Assembly (NCBI GenBank): GCA_934402375.1
Contig: CAKRUB010000003.1
Span: 167,684-231,683 of the forward strand
Source: an uncultured Acetatifactor sp.
GTDB taxonomy: Bacteria; Bacillota; Clostridia; Lachnospirales; Lachnospiraceae
DNA length: 64,000 bases
Reading direction: 5' to 3'
The first letter of the stretch is position 1; each line of letters opens with the position of its first letter. Of this stretch, positions 21,937 through 31,254 are shown in pieces. A program made the position numbers and the translations under genes. The notes below the pieces were generated by a model. That model did no database searches. It saw only the letters and a list, made by a program, of their open reading frames with translations, and had not been told where the DNA came from.

Positions 21937-22466
21937 GTTTTATCACCTATTTCCTTCAACGTCTCGTCGATCAGCTGATTCTGAACGGTGGTATCAATGG
22001 ATGCAGCGACCATCTTCCCTGCCATAACAGATGCAACGGAAATAATCTCCTGCTTGACCTCATCCGACACCTTCTGCTTCTCCAGCGCCGCCTCTGTCCG
22101 CGCCCTGTCAAGGATGCGTGCCGCTTCCTCTCTCGCCTGGGCAATGATCTGCGCCTCGTTGTTCAGCGCCTTCTTGCGCGCCTCGCTCAGGATGCCTTCC
22201 GCCTCTTTGTCTACTTCCTTCAGCCTGCTTTCGTATTCCTCCTTCAGGCGTCCCGCCTCGTCCATATCCTTCTTAGCCGTCTCCAGCTCCGCACGGATCT
22301 TGTCCTTACGGCTGTTCAGCATCTTTCTCGCAGGATTGAACAGAAAATAGCTCATGCAAAGGAACAGCACAAAAACCGCGATGATCGTCAGACAGGAATC
22401 TGCAACCAGCTGCCAGTCCAGATCGAAAAGCCTCGACATGGTCTGGCCTTCTGTTAAAAGTATCAT
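21924..22466 (-). CDS. atpF: ATP synthase b subunit
   Basis: The peripheral stalk subunit. One membrane helix (about residues 24-45, TIIAVFVLFLCMSYFLF) is followed by a long charged coiled coil with DMDEAGRLKEEYESRL and QAREEAARILDRARTEA. ATG 22466 has an AAAGGAGG ribosome site six bases upstream; the second in-frame ATG (MSRLFDL) is a weaker choice. The protein is 180 residues. Confidence 0.96.
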
Positions 22467-22515
22467 TCTCTGCCTCCTTTCTGCCTTCTTTCAAGCATGT
22501 ACTGTGCTCTTATGC

Positions 22516-22782
<267 letters not shown>

Positions 22783-22813
22783 CTAGTTATATATTGTTTT
22801 GTTTTGACAGTGG

Positions 22814-23554
22814 TCAGCGTCTTGTTCCGTCTCCTATCTCGTTGGAAATATAGGTCATGGTCAGCATACAGAACACATAGGTCTGAATTGCTCCGGAGAA
22901 CAAGTCAAAGTACACATGCAGCGCTGCGGGCCATGCCGTTGCGATCCAGCCCAGCAGTCCGTAGAGCAGTGCCATCATTACCGTTCCCGACAGCACGTTT
23001 GCAAACATACGCAGCGAGAGCGATACAGGAACCGCAAATGTTCCGATCAGGTTAATGGGGATCCAGAGCGGCAGCCACTTAGGCAGCGGCGAGCAGGTGT
23101 CCTCCCAGATCGTCATCGGTTTCTGATATTTCCACTTATTATAGTGGATCATTGCAAACGAGATCAATGCGAGTGGCAGCGTCGTTCCGTAGTCTGCCGT
23201 CGGCGGTCTTAAGCCGAGCAGGCCGGAAACATTGCTGAACAGGATAAAGATGAAGATCGTGCCAATATAGTTATAATACTTGGACGCCGACTTCTCCATA
23301 ACGGAATCCACCATGCCGTCAAGCTTCTCAACGATCAGCTCGACAACGTTCTGGAAACCGCCAGGAACCTCTCCCGCCTTATCCATGCATCGTTTTGCCG
23401 CAATGGAAAAACCGATCAGAATGATCATAATGATCAATACACACACATGTGTGGTTGTTATCCAGACCTCATGACCGAAAAAGGAATATCGGAAAATGCC
23501 ATGAATCATAAAATCGATGTCAGAGCCACCGGATAACAGGATTCCATGTCCCAT
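22814..23554 (-). CDS. atpB: ATP synthase a subunit
   Basis: The stator channel subunit of Fo. It is 246 residues long with five or six membrane helices. The essential arginine is in SLRMFANVLSG, and the C-terminal helix contains DLFSGAIQTYVFCMLTMTYI, as in the family. The ATG follows AAGGAGGTG. It begins the core of the operon after the two AtpI/AtpZ-like genes. Confidence 0.97.
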   Translation of the reverse strand: MGHGILLSGGSDIDFMIHGIFRYSFFGHEVWITTTHVCVLIIMIILIGFSIAAKRCMDKAGEVPGGFQNVVELIVEKLDGMVDSVMEKSASKYYNYIGTIFIFILFSNVSGLLGLRPPTADYGTTLPLALISFAMIHYNKWKYQKPMTIWEDTCSPLPKWLPLWIPINLIGTFAVPVSLSLRMFANVLSGTVMMALLYGLLGWIATAWPAALHVYFDLFSGAIQTYVFCMLTMTYISNEIGDGTRR

Positions 23555-23599
23555 GTTTTCACCTCCTTTTTATTTAATTTAGCCTCTCCGTCAACGCAG

Positions 23600-24070
23600 C
23601 TACCCTCTCTCCGAAGCCGTCTCTTCTTCCGAAACGGTCTCCTCCTCGGGCATGTCCTGCGGCACCGGATCGGTTTCGTGAAATAGCCTGTTGTAAAGCT
23701 TATGGGTAATCGGCTGAAGATACGCCGTTACTTTCAAACTCATATAGCCCAGAAACACAATAACGGGATTTAAGGTTCCCTCGAGAAAAATCACTGCAAA
23801 AACAATCGCTACCGCCACATAGCGGATCAGATAGCCCATCGTAATCGTCCGCGAGGCATTCGCCCCCTGCGGCAGCGCCCGGTCGAGCGTCCGCGCCATA
23901 TGGATGCTGCCTGCGACGGCAAGCGCAACTCCGACCCAAAGACTCACGGCATATTGTCGCTGGTTCTTTGCCAGCAGGAAGCCTGCAAGCTGACAGACCA
24001 GTCCGAATACAAGCATTCCCGTATGCATTTCCAAAAGCGTTCTATCGGTCTTTTTCAGAGTCTCTATCAT
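23600..24070 (-). CDS. ATP synthase subunit I-like membrane protein
   Basis: A 156-residue protein with four hydrophobic segments and an acidic C-terminal tail (DMPEEETVSEEETASERG). Small four-helix proteins of this type occur at this place in many atp operons and are thought to help c-ring assembly or cation supply. Sequence likeness to classical AtpI is weak, so position is the main evidence. Its start lies inside the end of the preceding gene (29-base overlap). Confidence 0.75.
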   Translation of the reverse strand: MIETLKKTDRTLLEMHTGMLVFGLVCQLAGFLLAKNQRQYAVSLWVGVALAVAGSIHMARTLDRALPQGANASRTITMGYLIRYVAVAIVFAVIFLEGTLNPVIVFLGYMSLKVTAYLQPITHKLYNRLFHETDPVPQDMPEEETVSEEETASERG

Positions 24071-24305
24071 CTTTTCCGTCTTCGTCCTTAAATATCTGCC
24101 TCACCATACGGTATACCGCCTGAAATCCGGCGATTGCTCCGAGGAAGAACATCACAACTGTAATGAAGGAGGTTCCCAGCTTTCGATCCAGCCAGATACC
24201 AATCCCCGAAGCGATCCCTACGGAGCTGATCATGATCAGCCCGAGCTGTGTGATAAGCGCTAACGTCTGAAATGTTTTTCTCTTATCTTCCCTGTATCGT
24301 TTCAT
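24042..24305 (-). CDS. AtpZ/AtpI-like protein, first gene of the atp operon
   Basis: An 87-residue protein with two membrane helices separated by a short loop with GIWLDRKLGTSF, the signature of the AtpZ-type proteins that begin many atp operons. The C-terminus is acidic and basic by turns (DEDGKDDRDSEKDR). ATG 24305 was chosen over a TTG codon at 24323 that would extend it. No ribosome site precedes it and the promoter lies only seven bases upstream, so the mRNA may be leaderless. Confidence 0.82.
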   Translation of the reverse strand: MKRYREDKRKTFQTLALITQLGLIMISSVGIASGIGIWLDRKLGTSFITVVMFFLGAIAGFQAVYRMVRQIFKDEDGKDDRDSEKDR

Positions 24306-24312
24306 GTGATAG

Positions 24313-24341
24313 ATTATATCCAAATTTTCAAAAAATGTCTA
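24313..24341 (-). promoter_or_regulatory. Promoter of the atp operon
   Basis: On the minus strand TAGACA (24336-24341) and TATAAT (24313-24318) are 17 bases apart. The -10 box ends seven bases before the ATG of the first gene, so transcription would start at or next to the start codon. Confidence 0.65.
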
Positions 24342-24394
24342 GGGTCTGACAGTTTTAAAGTAACAAAAAACTAAAGATTTTTTACAAAAGAACA

Positions 24395-24423
24395 TTGACT
24401 AAGCGGCTTCCCGGTTGTAGTAT
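24395..24423 (+). promoter_or_regulatory. Promoter of the acetyltransferase gene
   Basis: TTGACT (24395-24400) and TAGTAT (24418-24423) are 17 bases apart, about 40 bases before the start codon. It diverges from the atp promoter. Confidence 0.65.
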
Positions 24424-24464
24424 TTGAACAAAATAAGAAATATGTCGAAAGGACGCATACAAAA

Positions 24465-25010
24465 TTGAAAATCCGTATTGCCACACCGGAGGATGCAGCC
24501 GCATTAGCTGGCATTTATGCCCCATATGTCGAGAATACCTCCATCACCTTTGAATATGTCGCCCCCTCCGCAGAGGAGTTCCGGGAGCGCATCCGACATA
24601 CGCTGGAACGCTATCCCTACCTCATCGCCGAGGACGGCGGTCAGCCCATCGGCTACGCCTACGCCTCCGCCTTCAAGACACGCGCCGCCTACAGCTGGTC
24701 TGTCGAGACCTCCATCTACGTCAGCCAGTCCTGTCACGGAAAGGGTGTTGGAACGGCGCTGTACCATGCACTCGAGGATTGCCTCCGACGCCAGAATATC
24801 TGTAATCTGTGTGCCTGTATCACCTACCCGAATCCTGTCAGCATCGCACTGCATGAAAAGCTGGGCTATCAGACGGTCGCCCATTTTCACAGCTCCGGAT
24901 ACAAAAACGGTGCATGGCACGACATGATATGGATGGAAAAGGAGCTATGCCCGCACACCGTTCCTCCCGCTCCGTTCATCCCCTTCCCCGAGCTGGAGCA
25001 GATTCTGTGA
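24465..25010 (+). CDS. GNAT acetyltransferase (phosphinothricin acetyltransferase-like)
   Basis: A 181-residue acetyl-CoA-dependent N-acetyltransferase. It has the family's IRIATPEDAAALAGIYAPYV start, the acetyl-CoA loop QSCHGKGVGTALYHALED and the ITYPNPVSIALHEKLGY segment typical of the Pat group, which acetylates amino acids or their analogues. The true substrate is unknown. The start is TTG with GAAAGGA upstream; no in-frame ATG exists near the conserved N-terminus. A DUF402 gene follows in the same direction. Confidence 0.88.
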   Translation: MKIRIATPEDAAALAGIYAPYVENTSITFEYVAPSAEEFRERIRHTLERYPYLIAEDGGQPIGYAYASAFKTRAAYSWSVETSIYVSQSCHGKGVGTALYHALEDCLRRQNICNLCACITYPNPVSIALHEKLGYQTVAHFHSSGYKNGAWHDMIWMEKELCPHTVPPAPFIPFPELEQIL

Positions 25011-25059
25011 GGCTTTGTTTTCCCGAATAAATAATTCCAATGATAGAGGAGGTATTCCA

Positions 25060-25539
25060 ATGACTGTTTCCAAGCTTTACCGCCGCAGGCTCATTCCGGC
25101 AGAATGCATTCTGCTGAAGGACGACATCATCCTTGAACAGAACGACGAGATCATCGTGACAAAATGGAACACCCTGAATCCCAAGTCAACCTTTTCTCAC
25201 GGCTGCTCCTGCTACTTTCTGAAAGAAGGCTTTAAGGTCAGCAAAATGTACCGCGAGGATGGCTCTCTGCTCTACTGCTACTGTGATATCATCGAGTACA
25301 CCTGTAACCCTGAGGAAGCTTCCCTCACCGCCACCGATCTGCTCGCCGATGTCATTCTCTACCCGGATGGAAGGATGAAGGTTGTCGATCTGGATGAGCT
25401 TGCCGAGGCAATGGAGCGCAATCTGATCACAAAAGAGCAGATGACCTCCTGCCTGCGCAGTCTTGATCATCTGCTCTCCCTGATATACCGTAATAAGTTT
25501 GACAAGCTTCTCGCATGTCTGAATGCCTTCGGACTGTGA
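25060..25539 (+). CDS. DUF402 family protein
   Basis: A 159-residue protein with the DUF402 core: FSHGCSCYFLKEGFKVSKMY, LLYCYCDIIEYTC and DLLADVILYPDGRMKVVDLDEL. The fold is related to the FomD/RNase E-associated domain, which hydrolyses nucleotide phosphoesters in some members. Here the metal-binding acidic residues (DLLADV, DLDEL) are present, but a reaction cannot be assigned. ATG 25060 has a strong GAGGAGG site; the earlier in-frame codon at 25015 does not. Its stop abuts the stop of the convergent next gene. Confidence 0.85.
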   Translation: MTVSKLYRRRLIPAECILLKDDIILEQNDEIIVTKWNTLNPKSTFSHGCSCYFLKEGFKVSKMYREDGSLLYCYCDIIEYTCNPEEASLTATDLLADVILYPDGRMKVVDLDELAEAMERNLITKEQMTSCLRSLDHLLSLIYRNKFDKLLACLNAFGL

Positions 25540-26736
25540 TCAGTAGAACACATGCCCTCCGATGTTGATGCCTGACAGACCTTCTATCGGCGTGCGGAAA
25601 AAGACGCAGCTGCCGACATTGGTCACGCCCGACATCGCCTCGTCCGCCGCGCGGTAGCACTGCTCCGTCGCCTTGTTGACGCTGAGCGCAAGGTCAAGCC
25701 GCCCGCTTGCCACCGGCGAAAACTGCCGGTTCTGGTAAATGACACCCACGACCGTGTCGGGAAACTTCGAGCTGAGCACTCTGTTGATTACCACGCTTGC
25801 CACGGCGAGCTTTCCTTCGTAGGGCTCGCCGCCTGCCTCGCAATAGATCAGATTTGCCAGCAGATACCTGTCTCCGTCTGTAAAGGTTACCTCTGAAATA
25901 TCCCTCCATGCCGCATTTGCAGCCGCCTGCGAAAGCGCGATCTCCTCCGCCAGCTTCTTTTTCAGATATTCCAGATTTTCCTCTTCCTTCTTGATCTGCT
26001 CCTCGTATTCCCGCGCCTTCTGTTCCGCGTCCGCAATCTGATTTCCGTACTTTGCAATTGAATTGGAAGTTTGACTGATAAGCTCCGAAACTCTCGCCTC
26101 TTCCGCCTCCGCCTTTACCTTCAGTGCGTCCAGTTCCTCCTTCTCGCTCTGAAGTCTGGCCTCCTCTCCCTCGATGAAAATCCTGTTTGCCTTGTATTGA
26201 TCCATCATCTTGCGTTCATACGCTGCGATCCGCTCAATATAATCCGCCGCATTCAGAATATCGGACAAACTTTTCTCCTTCAGCAACGCATTCAGGTAAC
26301 TGTCTTCCTTCGCCTCATACATGGCGCGGGCGCGCTCTACCATGCATGCATACTGCCATTCCTCCGTAGCCCTCGCCTCGTCAAGCGCCGCCTGCGTATC
26401 GGATATCTCCTGTTCCTTCTGATGAATCTGCTGTTCCAGCTCTTCCAGATTTGCAACAATCTGTGTCAACTGGTCGTTCAGACTCTTTAATTCCTTTTTC
26501 AGACCGTTCTGTTCACCCTTGAGATCGCTCAGTTCACCCTCGTTCTGCTTTTTCTCATTCTCGAGCTCCTGTCTTCTCTCCTCGGCTTCGTTGATCTGTT
26601 GTCTGGTGTTGGAGGTTGCGGACACGACAAGCGTACCGGGGAGGGACTCCTCCGCCCCGGCTGCCGAAAACAGCCCTGTAAATAGCACTGCCGTCATCAG
26701 GACAGCCGTTTTTCTCCAGTTCCTCAAGAAATGCAA
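25540..26736 (-). CDS. Secreted SleB-type cell wall hydrolase with coiled-coil region
   Basis: A 398-residue exported protein. It has a signal peptide (about residues 1-28, ending SAAGAEE), a long coiled coil to about residue 275 like that of CwlO/EnvC-type hydrolases, and a C-terminal SleB/hydrolase-2 domain (NLIYCEAGGEPYEGKLAVAS, with the catalytic-type glutamate, and VIYQNRQFSPVASGRL). SleB-type domains are lytic transglycosylases acting on spore cortex or cell wall. The start is a TTG at 26736, needed to give a basic n-region (RNWRK) to the signal peptide; an ATG about 14 codons later is the alternative. Confidence 0.85.
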   Translation of the reverse strand: MHFLRNWRKTAVLMTAVLFTGLFSAAGAEESLPGTLVVSATSNTRQQINEAEERRQELENEKKQNEGELSDLKGEQNGLKKELKSLNDQLTQIVANLEELEQQIHQKEQEISDTQAALDEARATEEWQYACMVERARAMYEAKEDSYLNALLKEKSLSDILNAADYIERIAAYERKMMDQYKANRIFIEGEEARLQSEKEELDALKVKAEAEEARVSELISQTSNSIAKYGNQIADAEQKAREYEEQIKKEEENLEYLKKKLAEEIALSQAAANAAWRDISEVTFTDGDRYLLANLIYCEAGGEPYEGKLAVASVVINRVLSSKFPDTVVGVIYQNRQFSPVASGRLDLALSVNKATEQCYRAADEAMSGVTNVGSCVFFRTPIEGLSGINIGGHVFY

Positions 26737-26762
26737 CCTGCCTTTCCGTTCTCTCCGTAGTT

Positions 26763-27245
26763 CTAAAGCTGTATCTTTACCTGCCTTCCCGTGTGCGAAT
26801 ACGGGATATAGGCTACTCCCGCAGCGTCAAACATCTTCTTGGAAGCACGGTTTCCCGGCGTTCCCAGATACTTATCGCTGTCGTACACCACTGTCTTGAT
26901 TCCTGACTGAATGATTGCCTTTGCGCACTCATTGCAGGGGAAGAGCGACACATAGAGCTTTGTTCCCTCCAGTGAGCCCCCCCGGTAGTTCAGAATGGCA
27001 TTCAGTTCACCGTGCGTGACAAAGGGGTACTTTGTGTCCAGCTCCTCACCCTCTCTCGCCCACGGGAACTCTTCGTCCGAGCAGCCGTTCGGGAAACCGT
27101 TATATCCCATGGACAATATTTTGTTGTCTTTGCTTACAATACAGGCTCCGACCTGCGTGTTCGGATCCTTCGAGCGCATGCCCGAAAGCTGTGCCACGCC
27201 CATAAAATACTCATCCCAGCTGATATAATCTTCCCTTTTGTTCAT
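26763..27245 (-). CDS. Deoxycytidylate (dCMP) deaminase family protein
   Basis: A 160-residue zinc enzyme that deaminates dCMP to dUMP, feeding thymidylate synthesis. It shows the HGELNAI motif (zinc His and catalytic Glu) and the PCNECAKAI motif with two zinc cysteines. The MRSKDPNTQVGACIVS start is characteristic of dCMP deaminases and of ComEB. It lies 21 bases after upp, in a pyrimidine-salvage pair. Confidence 0.93.
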   Translation of the reverse strand: MNKREDYISWDEYFMGVAQLSGMRSKDPNTQVGACIVSKDNKILSMGYNGFPNGCSDEEFPWAREGEELDTKYPFVTHGELNAILNYRGGSLEGTKLYVSLFPCNECAKAIIQSGIKTVVYDSDKYLGTPGNRASKKMFDAAGVAYIPYSHTGRQVKIQL

Positions 27246-27266
27246 AGACCACCTCTCGCCGCAATT

Positions 27267-27896
27267 TTATTTTGTGCCGAAAATACGGTCGCCCGCGTCA
27301 CCGAGACCCGGAACGATATAGCCGTGGTCATTCAGCTTCTCGTCCAGCGCACCGACATACATGTCAACGTCGGGATGTGCCTTCTTCATAGCCTCGATTC
27401 CTTCCGGTGCGGCAATGATGCACATGAAGTGAATGTTCTTGCAGCCCTTGTCCTTCAGCATCTGGATTGCAGCCACAGAAGAGCCGCCGGTAGCCAGCAT
27501 GGGATCTACCACAAATACCTCTCTCTCAGCGCAGTCTGCCGGAAGCTTGCAGTAATATTCAACCGGCTTTAAAGTCTCGGGGTCTCTGTAAAGCCCGATA
27601 TGTCCGACCTTTGCCGCCGGAATCAGTGTCAGCATTCCGTCTACCATTCCAAGACCGGCACGCAGGATCGGAACGACTGCCATCTTCTTACCTCTCAGTT
27701 CCTTCACCGTCGCCTTGCAGATAGGGGTCTGGATCTCAACGTCGTCCAGCTTCAGATCTCTGGTCGCCTCATAGCAGATCAGCATTGCGATCTCGCTGAT
27801 GGTCTGTCTGAAATCCTTTGTTCCTGTCTCTGTTCTGCGGATAAATCCGATCTTATGCTGGATCAAGGGATGATCCATGATTACTACTTTAGCCAT
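27267..27896 (-). CDS. upp: Uracil phosphoribosyltransferase
   Basis: Upp makes UMP from uracil and PRPP. The 209-residue protein has the family length, the PRPP loop [28 protein letters not shown] and the uracil-binding C-terminal [17 protein letters not shown]. In Bacillus upp lies just upstream of the atp operon; here the same neighbourhood is kept with several genes inserted. Confidence 0.98.
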   Translation of the reverse strand: MAKVVIMDHPLIQHKIGFIRRTETGTKDFRQTISEIAMLICYEATRDLKLDDVEIQTPICKATVKELRGKKMAVVPILRAGLGMVDGMLTLIPAAKVGHIGLYRDPETLKPVEYYCKLPADCAEREVFVVDPMLATGGSSVAAIQMLKDKGCKNIHFMCIIAAPEGIEAMKKAHPDVDMYVGALDEKLNDHGYIVPGLGDAGDRIFGTK

Positions 27897-27941
27897 TACC
27901 TTTTCCTCCTGATGGTGTTTTAATATTTTTTAAATATGTGC

Positions 27942-28373
27942 TTACAGTTTTTCGATCAGGTCAATCCTGCGCTGATGTCTCTCCTCACCGGAAAATGCCG
28001 TGTCCAGAAAGACATCGACAATCTCCAGCGCAAGGTTCTTCCCTACAAAGCCACCGCCCAGCGCAAGTACATTCGCATCGTTGTGGAGACGGGTCATCTT
28101 CGCGGACAGACTGTCAGAGCACAACGCGCAGCGGATTCCCGGCACCTTGTTCGCCGCAATGCTGATGCCGATCCCTGTCGTGCAGATGACAATGCCCTTC
28201 TCACAGCTTCCGTCAGCTACTGCCTTCGCCACCGCATGTCCGTAAACCGGATAATCCACAGATGCCATTCCGTCGCAGCCCATATCCTGCACGGAGATTC
28301 CCCTTTCCTCAAGATGTCGCTTTACGCTTTCCTTCAGTTCGTAACCGCCGTGGTCACTTCCAATCGCAATCAT
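27942..28373 (-). CDS. rpiB: Ribose-5-phosphate isomerase B
   Basis: RpiB interconverts ribose-5-phosphate and ribulose-5-phosphate in the pentose phosphate pathway. The 143-residue protein has IAIGSDHGGYELKE and GIVICTTGIGISIAANK, with the catalytic cysteine, and NDANVLALGG. Its ATG overlaps the stop of the upstream gene in an ATGA arrangement, so the two are translationally coupled. Confidence 0.97.
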   Translation of the reverse strand: MIAIGSDHGGYELKESVKRHLEERGISVQDMGCDGMASVDYPVYGHAVAKAVADGSCEKGIVICTTGIGISIAANKVPGIRCALCSDSLSAKMTRLHNDANVLALGGGFVGKNLALEIVDVFLDTAFSGEERHQRRIDLIEKL

Positions 28374-29464
28374 TTTGCTCCTCCTGTATCTATAGACGTT
28401 TTTAGTCTGACAACATGATGTCCCGCCGCCTTCAGCAGCCGGTTCATGATAGCCTGTCCCAGTCCTGCGCTGTCAAAGCTCTCCGAATACATTCTTTCCA
28501 CATTTTCATCGTCGAATTCCCTGAGCGCCGTAAAGAGATGTCTCGCAATGCTCTCCTCGTCCTCTCTGCTTCCCACGCTCTTGACAACATCCGCGCAATA
28601 TCTTCCGGCGCATTCATCCGTGCCGATCACACCGGTCTTTTCGCCGTTTTCGCGTGCCTTTCGCACCTGACCGTTGATGTAGGCAACCACCTCGTCCGGC
28701 TCGCCCTCCACAATCGTCAGCTCGCCCTTCGGCGCATAGTGACGGTACTTCATTCCCGGCGCTTTCGGAGCTTGTCCGCTGTCGGCACTGAGGATCGTCA
28801 CATCCGTATCCACCCTGCCGAGAACCTCCCGCAGCATCTCTTCTGTCACATACCCCGGGCGCAAAATCTGCGGCGGACTCACCGTGAGATCAATAATCGT
28901 AGACTCCAGGCCGATTCCGACCGCTCCGCCGTCTATAATCATCTCGATTCTGCCGTTCATGTCCTCTGATACATATTTTGCCACCGTCGGGCTCGGTCTC
29001 CCCGAAAGGTTTGCGCTCGGCGCGGCAATGTAGCCCCCACTGTACTCTATCAGCTTCTGTGCTATTTTATCGGATGGGAAACGCACTGCCACCGTGTCCA
29101 GCCCACCCGTCGTCTCCTTCGGCACAAGCTCCGACTTATGGAGTATCATTGTCAGCGGTCCCGGCCAGAATGCCTCTGCGATCTTATAAGCTTCCTCCGG
29201 CACTTCCTGCACAATCTGCCTGATGTCCTCGAGCTTACAGATATGAACGATCAGAGGATTGTCCGACGGTCTGCCCTTCGCGGCATAAATTTTGCGGGAA
29301 GATTCTCTGTTCAGCGCATCCCCGCCCAGCCCGTAGACTGTTTCCGTTGGAAATGCCACAAGCCCGCCAGCGCGGATGACTTCTCCCGCCCGACGCAGCG
29401 CAGCATCCTCCGCTTCCGTAAACTCCGCCCTGCTTCTGCCAATTTTAACTGTTACTGTATTCAT
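28370..29464 (-). CDS. L-threonylcarbamoyladenylate synthase (Sua5 type)
   Basis: This enzyme makes threonylcarbamoyl-AMP for the t6A modification of tRNA position 37. It has the YrdC domain (GGLVAFPTETVYGLGGDAL, the KGRPSDNPLIVHI substrate motif, SAPSANLSGRPSPT) and, from about residue 225, the extra Sua5 C-terminal domain that marks the long form. ATG 29464 gives 364 residues and has GGAAAG upstream; a GTG at 29494 is possible but less likely. In Bacillus the same gene (ywlC) is near rpiB and upp. Confidence 0.95.
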   Translation of the reverse strand: MNTVTVKIGRSRAEFTEAEDAALRRAGEVIRAGGLVAFPTETVYGLGGDALNRESSRKIYAAKGRPSDNPLIVHICKLEDIRQIVQEVPEEAYKIAEAFWPGPLTMILHKSELVPKETTGGLDTVAVRFPSDKIAQKLIEYSGGYIAAPSANLSGRPSPTVAKYVSEDMNGRIEMIIDGGAVGIGLESTIIDLTVSPPQILRPGYVTEEMLREVLGRVDTDVTILSADSGQAPKAPGMKYRHYAPKGELTIVEGEPDEVVAYINGQVRKARENGEKTGVIGTDECAGRYCADVVKSVGSREDEESIARHLFTALREFDDENVERMYSESFDSAGLGQAIMNRLLKAAGHHVVRLKTSIDTGGAK

Positions 29465-29536
29465 CGCATTTGACACTTTCCGATTTTTCTGCACACTTAT
29501 AATAAGTATACCACACTTCCTCCAAAAGGAAAAGCC

Positions 29537-30247
29537 TCAGTCTTGTTTATTCAGATATTGCAGAATCCCCATATGGATTGCCCATGCCACCCGCTCCTGA
29601 TAATCGTCCGTACAAAGCTTCTCCGCCTCCGCACTGTTAGAAAGGAAACCACACTCGACAATGACAATCGGTATGCCTGTCTTTTTCAAGAGATAATAGC
29701 TGTCGTTTGCCTTAACCTGCCTCTTGTTCTCCGGATCCACCTTGTCAACCAGCTGCCACTGGATAGCATCCGCCAGATTCTGTCCCTCCTTGCTGCCTGT
29801 GTAGTAAAACACCTGCGCGCCGTGGACATATTCCTCCGGATAGCTGTTCTGGTGGATGCTCACCGTGACCTGCGGTGCCGTTTTATCAATCAGCTCTATC
29901 CTGCGCTTCATGTCCTGTACTTTCTTATTAGAGGCATTCGCATCATTCAGCCCCTCATCACTCTCTCTTGTCATCACAACAGTGATGTCATTTGCCTCCA
30001 GATATTTTTTTACCTTTTCCGCAATCTGAAGATTTACATCCTTCTCCTTCGCCCCATTGATGCCCACCTTGCCCGGATCATCCCCGCCATGTCCCGCATC
30101 GATCACCACACACCGCATATCTCCCCCCGGCATGGCGCTTACTCGCCCCGCAGTGTATAGAACCGTCTCCTTACAGACATATACCAGTGAAAGCAGGAGA
30201 AGCATTCCCGCTGCCGCCGAAAGAAGCCTCTGGTTCCATTTACTCAT
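29537..30247 (-). CDS. cwlD: N-acetylmuramoyl-L-alanine amidase, CwlD-like
   Basis: A 236-residue zinc amidase (Amidase_3). It has an N-terminal membrane segment (about residues 8-26) and the motifs VVIDAGHGGDDPGKVG with the first zinc His, a Glu in AKEKDVNLQIA, VSIHQNSYP with the second His, and VECGFLSN with the catalytic Glu. CwlD trims stem peptides in the spore cortex so that germination enzymes can recognise it. Size and motifs fit CwlD better than vegetative amidases, and the organism carries other spore genes. Confidence 0.9.
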   Translation of the reverse strand: MSKWNQRLLSAAAGMLLLLSLVYVCKETVLYTAGRVSAMPGGDMRCVVIDAGHGGDDPGKVGINGAKEKDVNLQIAEKVKKYLEANDITVVMTRESDEGLNDANASNKKVQDMKRRIELIDKTAPQVTVSIHQNSYPEEYVHGAQVFYYTGSKEGQNLADAIQWQLVDKVDPENKRQVKANDSYYLLKKTGIPIVIVECGFLSNSAEAEKLCTDDYQERVAWAIHMGILQYLNKQD

Positions 30248-30291
30248 ACTGTTCTCCTCCTTGTTTTTTCAATAATGTATATTCAAAGGTA

Positions 30292-30320
30292 TTGCATTGC
30301 ATGTTTTTTTAGGCTAGAAT
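30292..30320 (+). promoter_or_regulatory. Possible promoter of the sortase gene
   Basis: TTGCAT (30292-30297) and TAGAAT (30315-30320) are 17 bases apart, 36 bases before the ATG, in the divergent gap with cwlD. Confidence 0.5.
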
Positions 30321-30355
30321 TACTATATTGAAACAAAAAAAATTAAGGAGCATCT

Positions 30356-31228
30356 ATGAAAATCTCCAGAAAAGCCATTGCGGTCATTCTGGCTGTGATT
30401 GCCGTCAGCTGCCTGTCGGCTGCTGTAGTTCTGATGATCCGCTACGCAAGGGACGATCTGCGCACAGACGCAGGCATGGAACAGCTTCGCTCCTCTGCTG
30501 AAGCCATGATGCAGGAGAGTTCTTCCGGCACAGAGACCACGCCTCCTTCTGTTGAGCCGTCAGCTTCTCCGTCACCGGAGCCGTCGCCCGAACCCACCCC
30601 GGAGCCTACGCCCGAGCCGGTTGAAAACCCCTACCGGGACAGCTTTCTCGCCAACAGTGATATGGCTGCATGGTTACATATCCCGGACACGGAAATCGAT
30701 TATCCGGTCATGTGGACACCGGCGGACGAGGAATATTATCTTCGCCGTGGTTTTGACGGTTCTTCCAACCGGAACGGCTGTCTGATCCTCGACACCGACA
30801 GTTGTCTTGAACCCTTGACGACTAATCTGATCATCCATGGACATAATATGAAATCAGGTGCCATGTTCGGCACTCTGACCGACTATGAGGACGAGGATTT
30901 CTGCAAGGAGCATATGCGGATCATTCTTTATACCAAAGAATGCCAGCGCAATTATGAAGTGCTCGCAGTATTCCGCTCTCAGGTCTATAAAAAGACCGAC
31001 AAGGTCTTCAAGTTCTACAAATTCTTTCAGGCGGATACAGCCGAAGAATTTGATGATTTCTATCAAAACATAAAAGCACTCTCTCTGTACGACACCGGTG
31101 TGACGGCGGAATTCGGAGATCATTTCATCACGCTCTCCACCTGCTCCTACCATGTGACAAACGGAAGGTTTGTCGTTGTTGCAAAAGAAGTGGAAAGCGG
31201 CGACAGCTATCTGCCGGTTACAGAGTAA
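30356..31228 (+). CDS. Class B sortase
   Basis: A membrane-anchored cysteine transpeptidase that cleaves sorting motifs and joins proteins to the cell wall. It has one N-terminal membrane helix (about residues 8-29), a Pro/Glu/Ser-rich linker (about 60-85, repeated PEPTPEP) and the sortase domain. The catalytic residues are His163 (in IIHGHNM), Cys263 (in LSTCSYH) and a C-terminal Arg in NGRFVVVA. The NPYRDSFLANSDMAAWLHIP start and the extra helix before the cysteine fit class B. The likely substrate is encoded next. Confidence 0.93.
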   Translation: MKISRKAIAVILAVIAVSCLSAAVVLMIRYARDDLRTDAGMEQLRSSAEAMMQESSSGTETTPPSVEPSASPSPEPSPEPTPEPTPEPVENPYRDSFLANSDMAAWLHIPDTEIDYPVMWTPADEEYYLRRGFDGSSNRNGCLILDTDSCLEPLTTNLIIHGHNMKSGAMFGTLTDYEDEDFCKEHMRIILYTKECQRNYEVLAVFRSQVYKKTDKVFKFYKFFQADTAEEFDDFYQNIKALSLYDTGVTAEFGDHFITLSTCSYHVTNGRFVVVAKEVESGDSYLPVTE

Positions 31229-31254
31229 AGAATGCAGCCAAAAGGAGGAACAAA

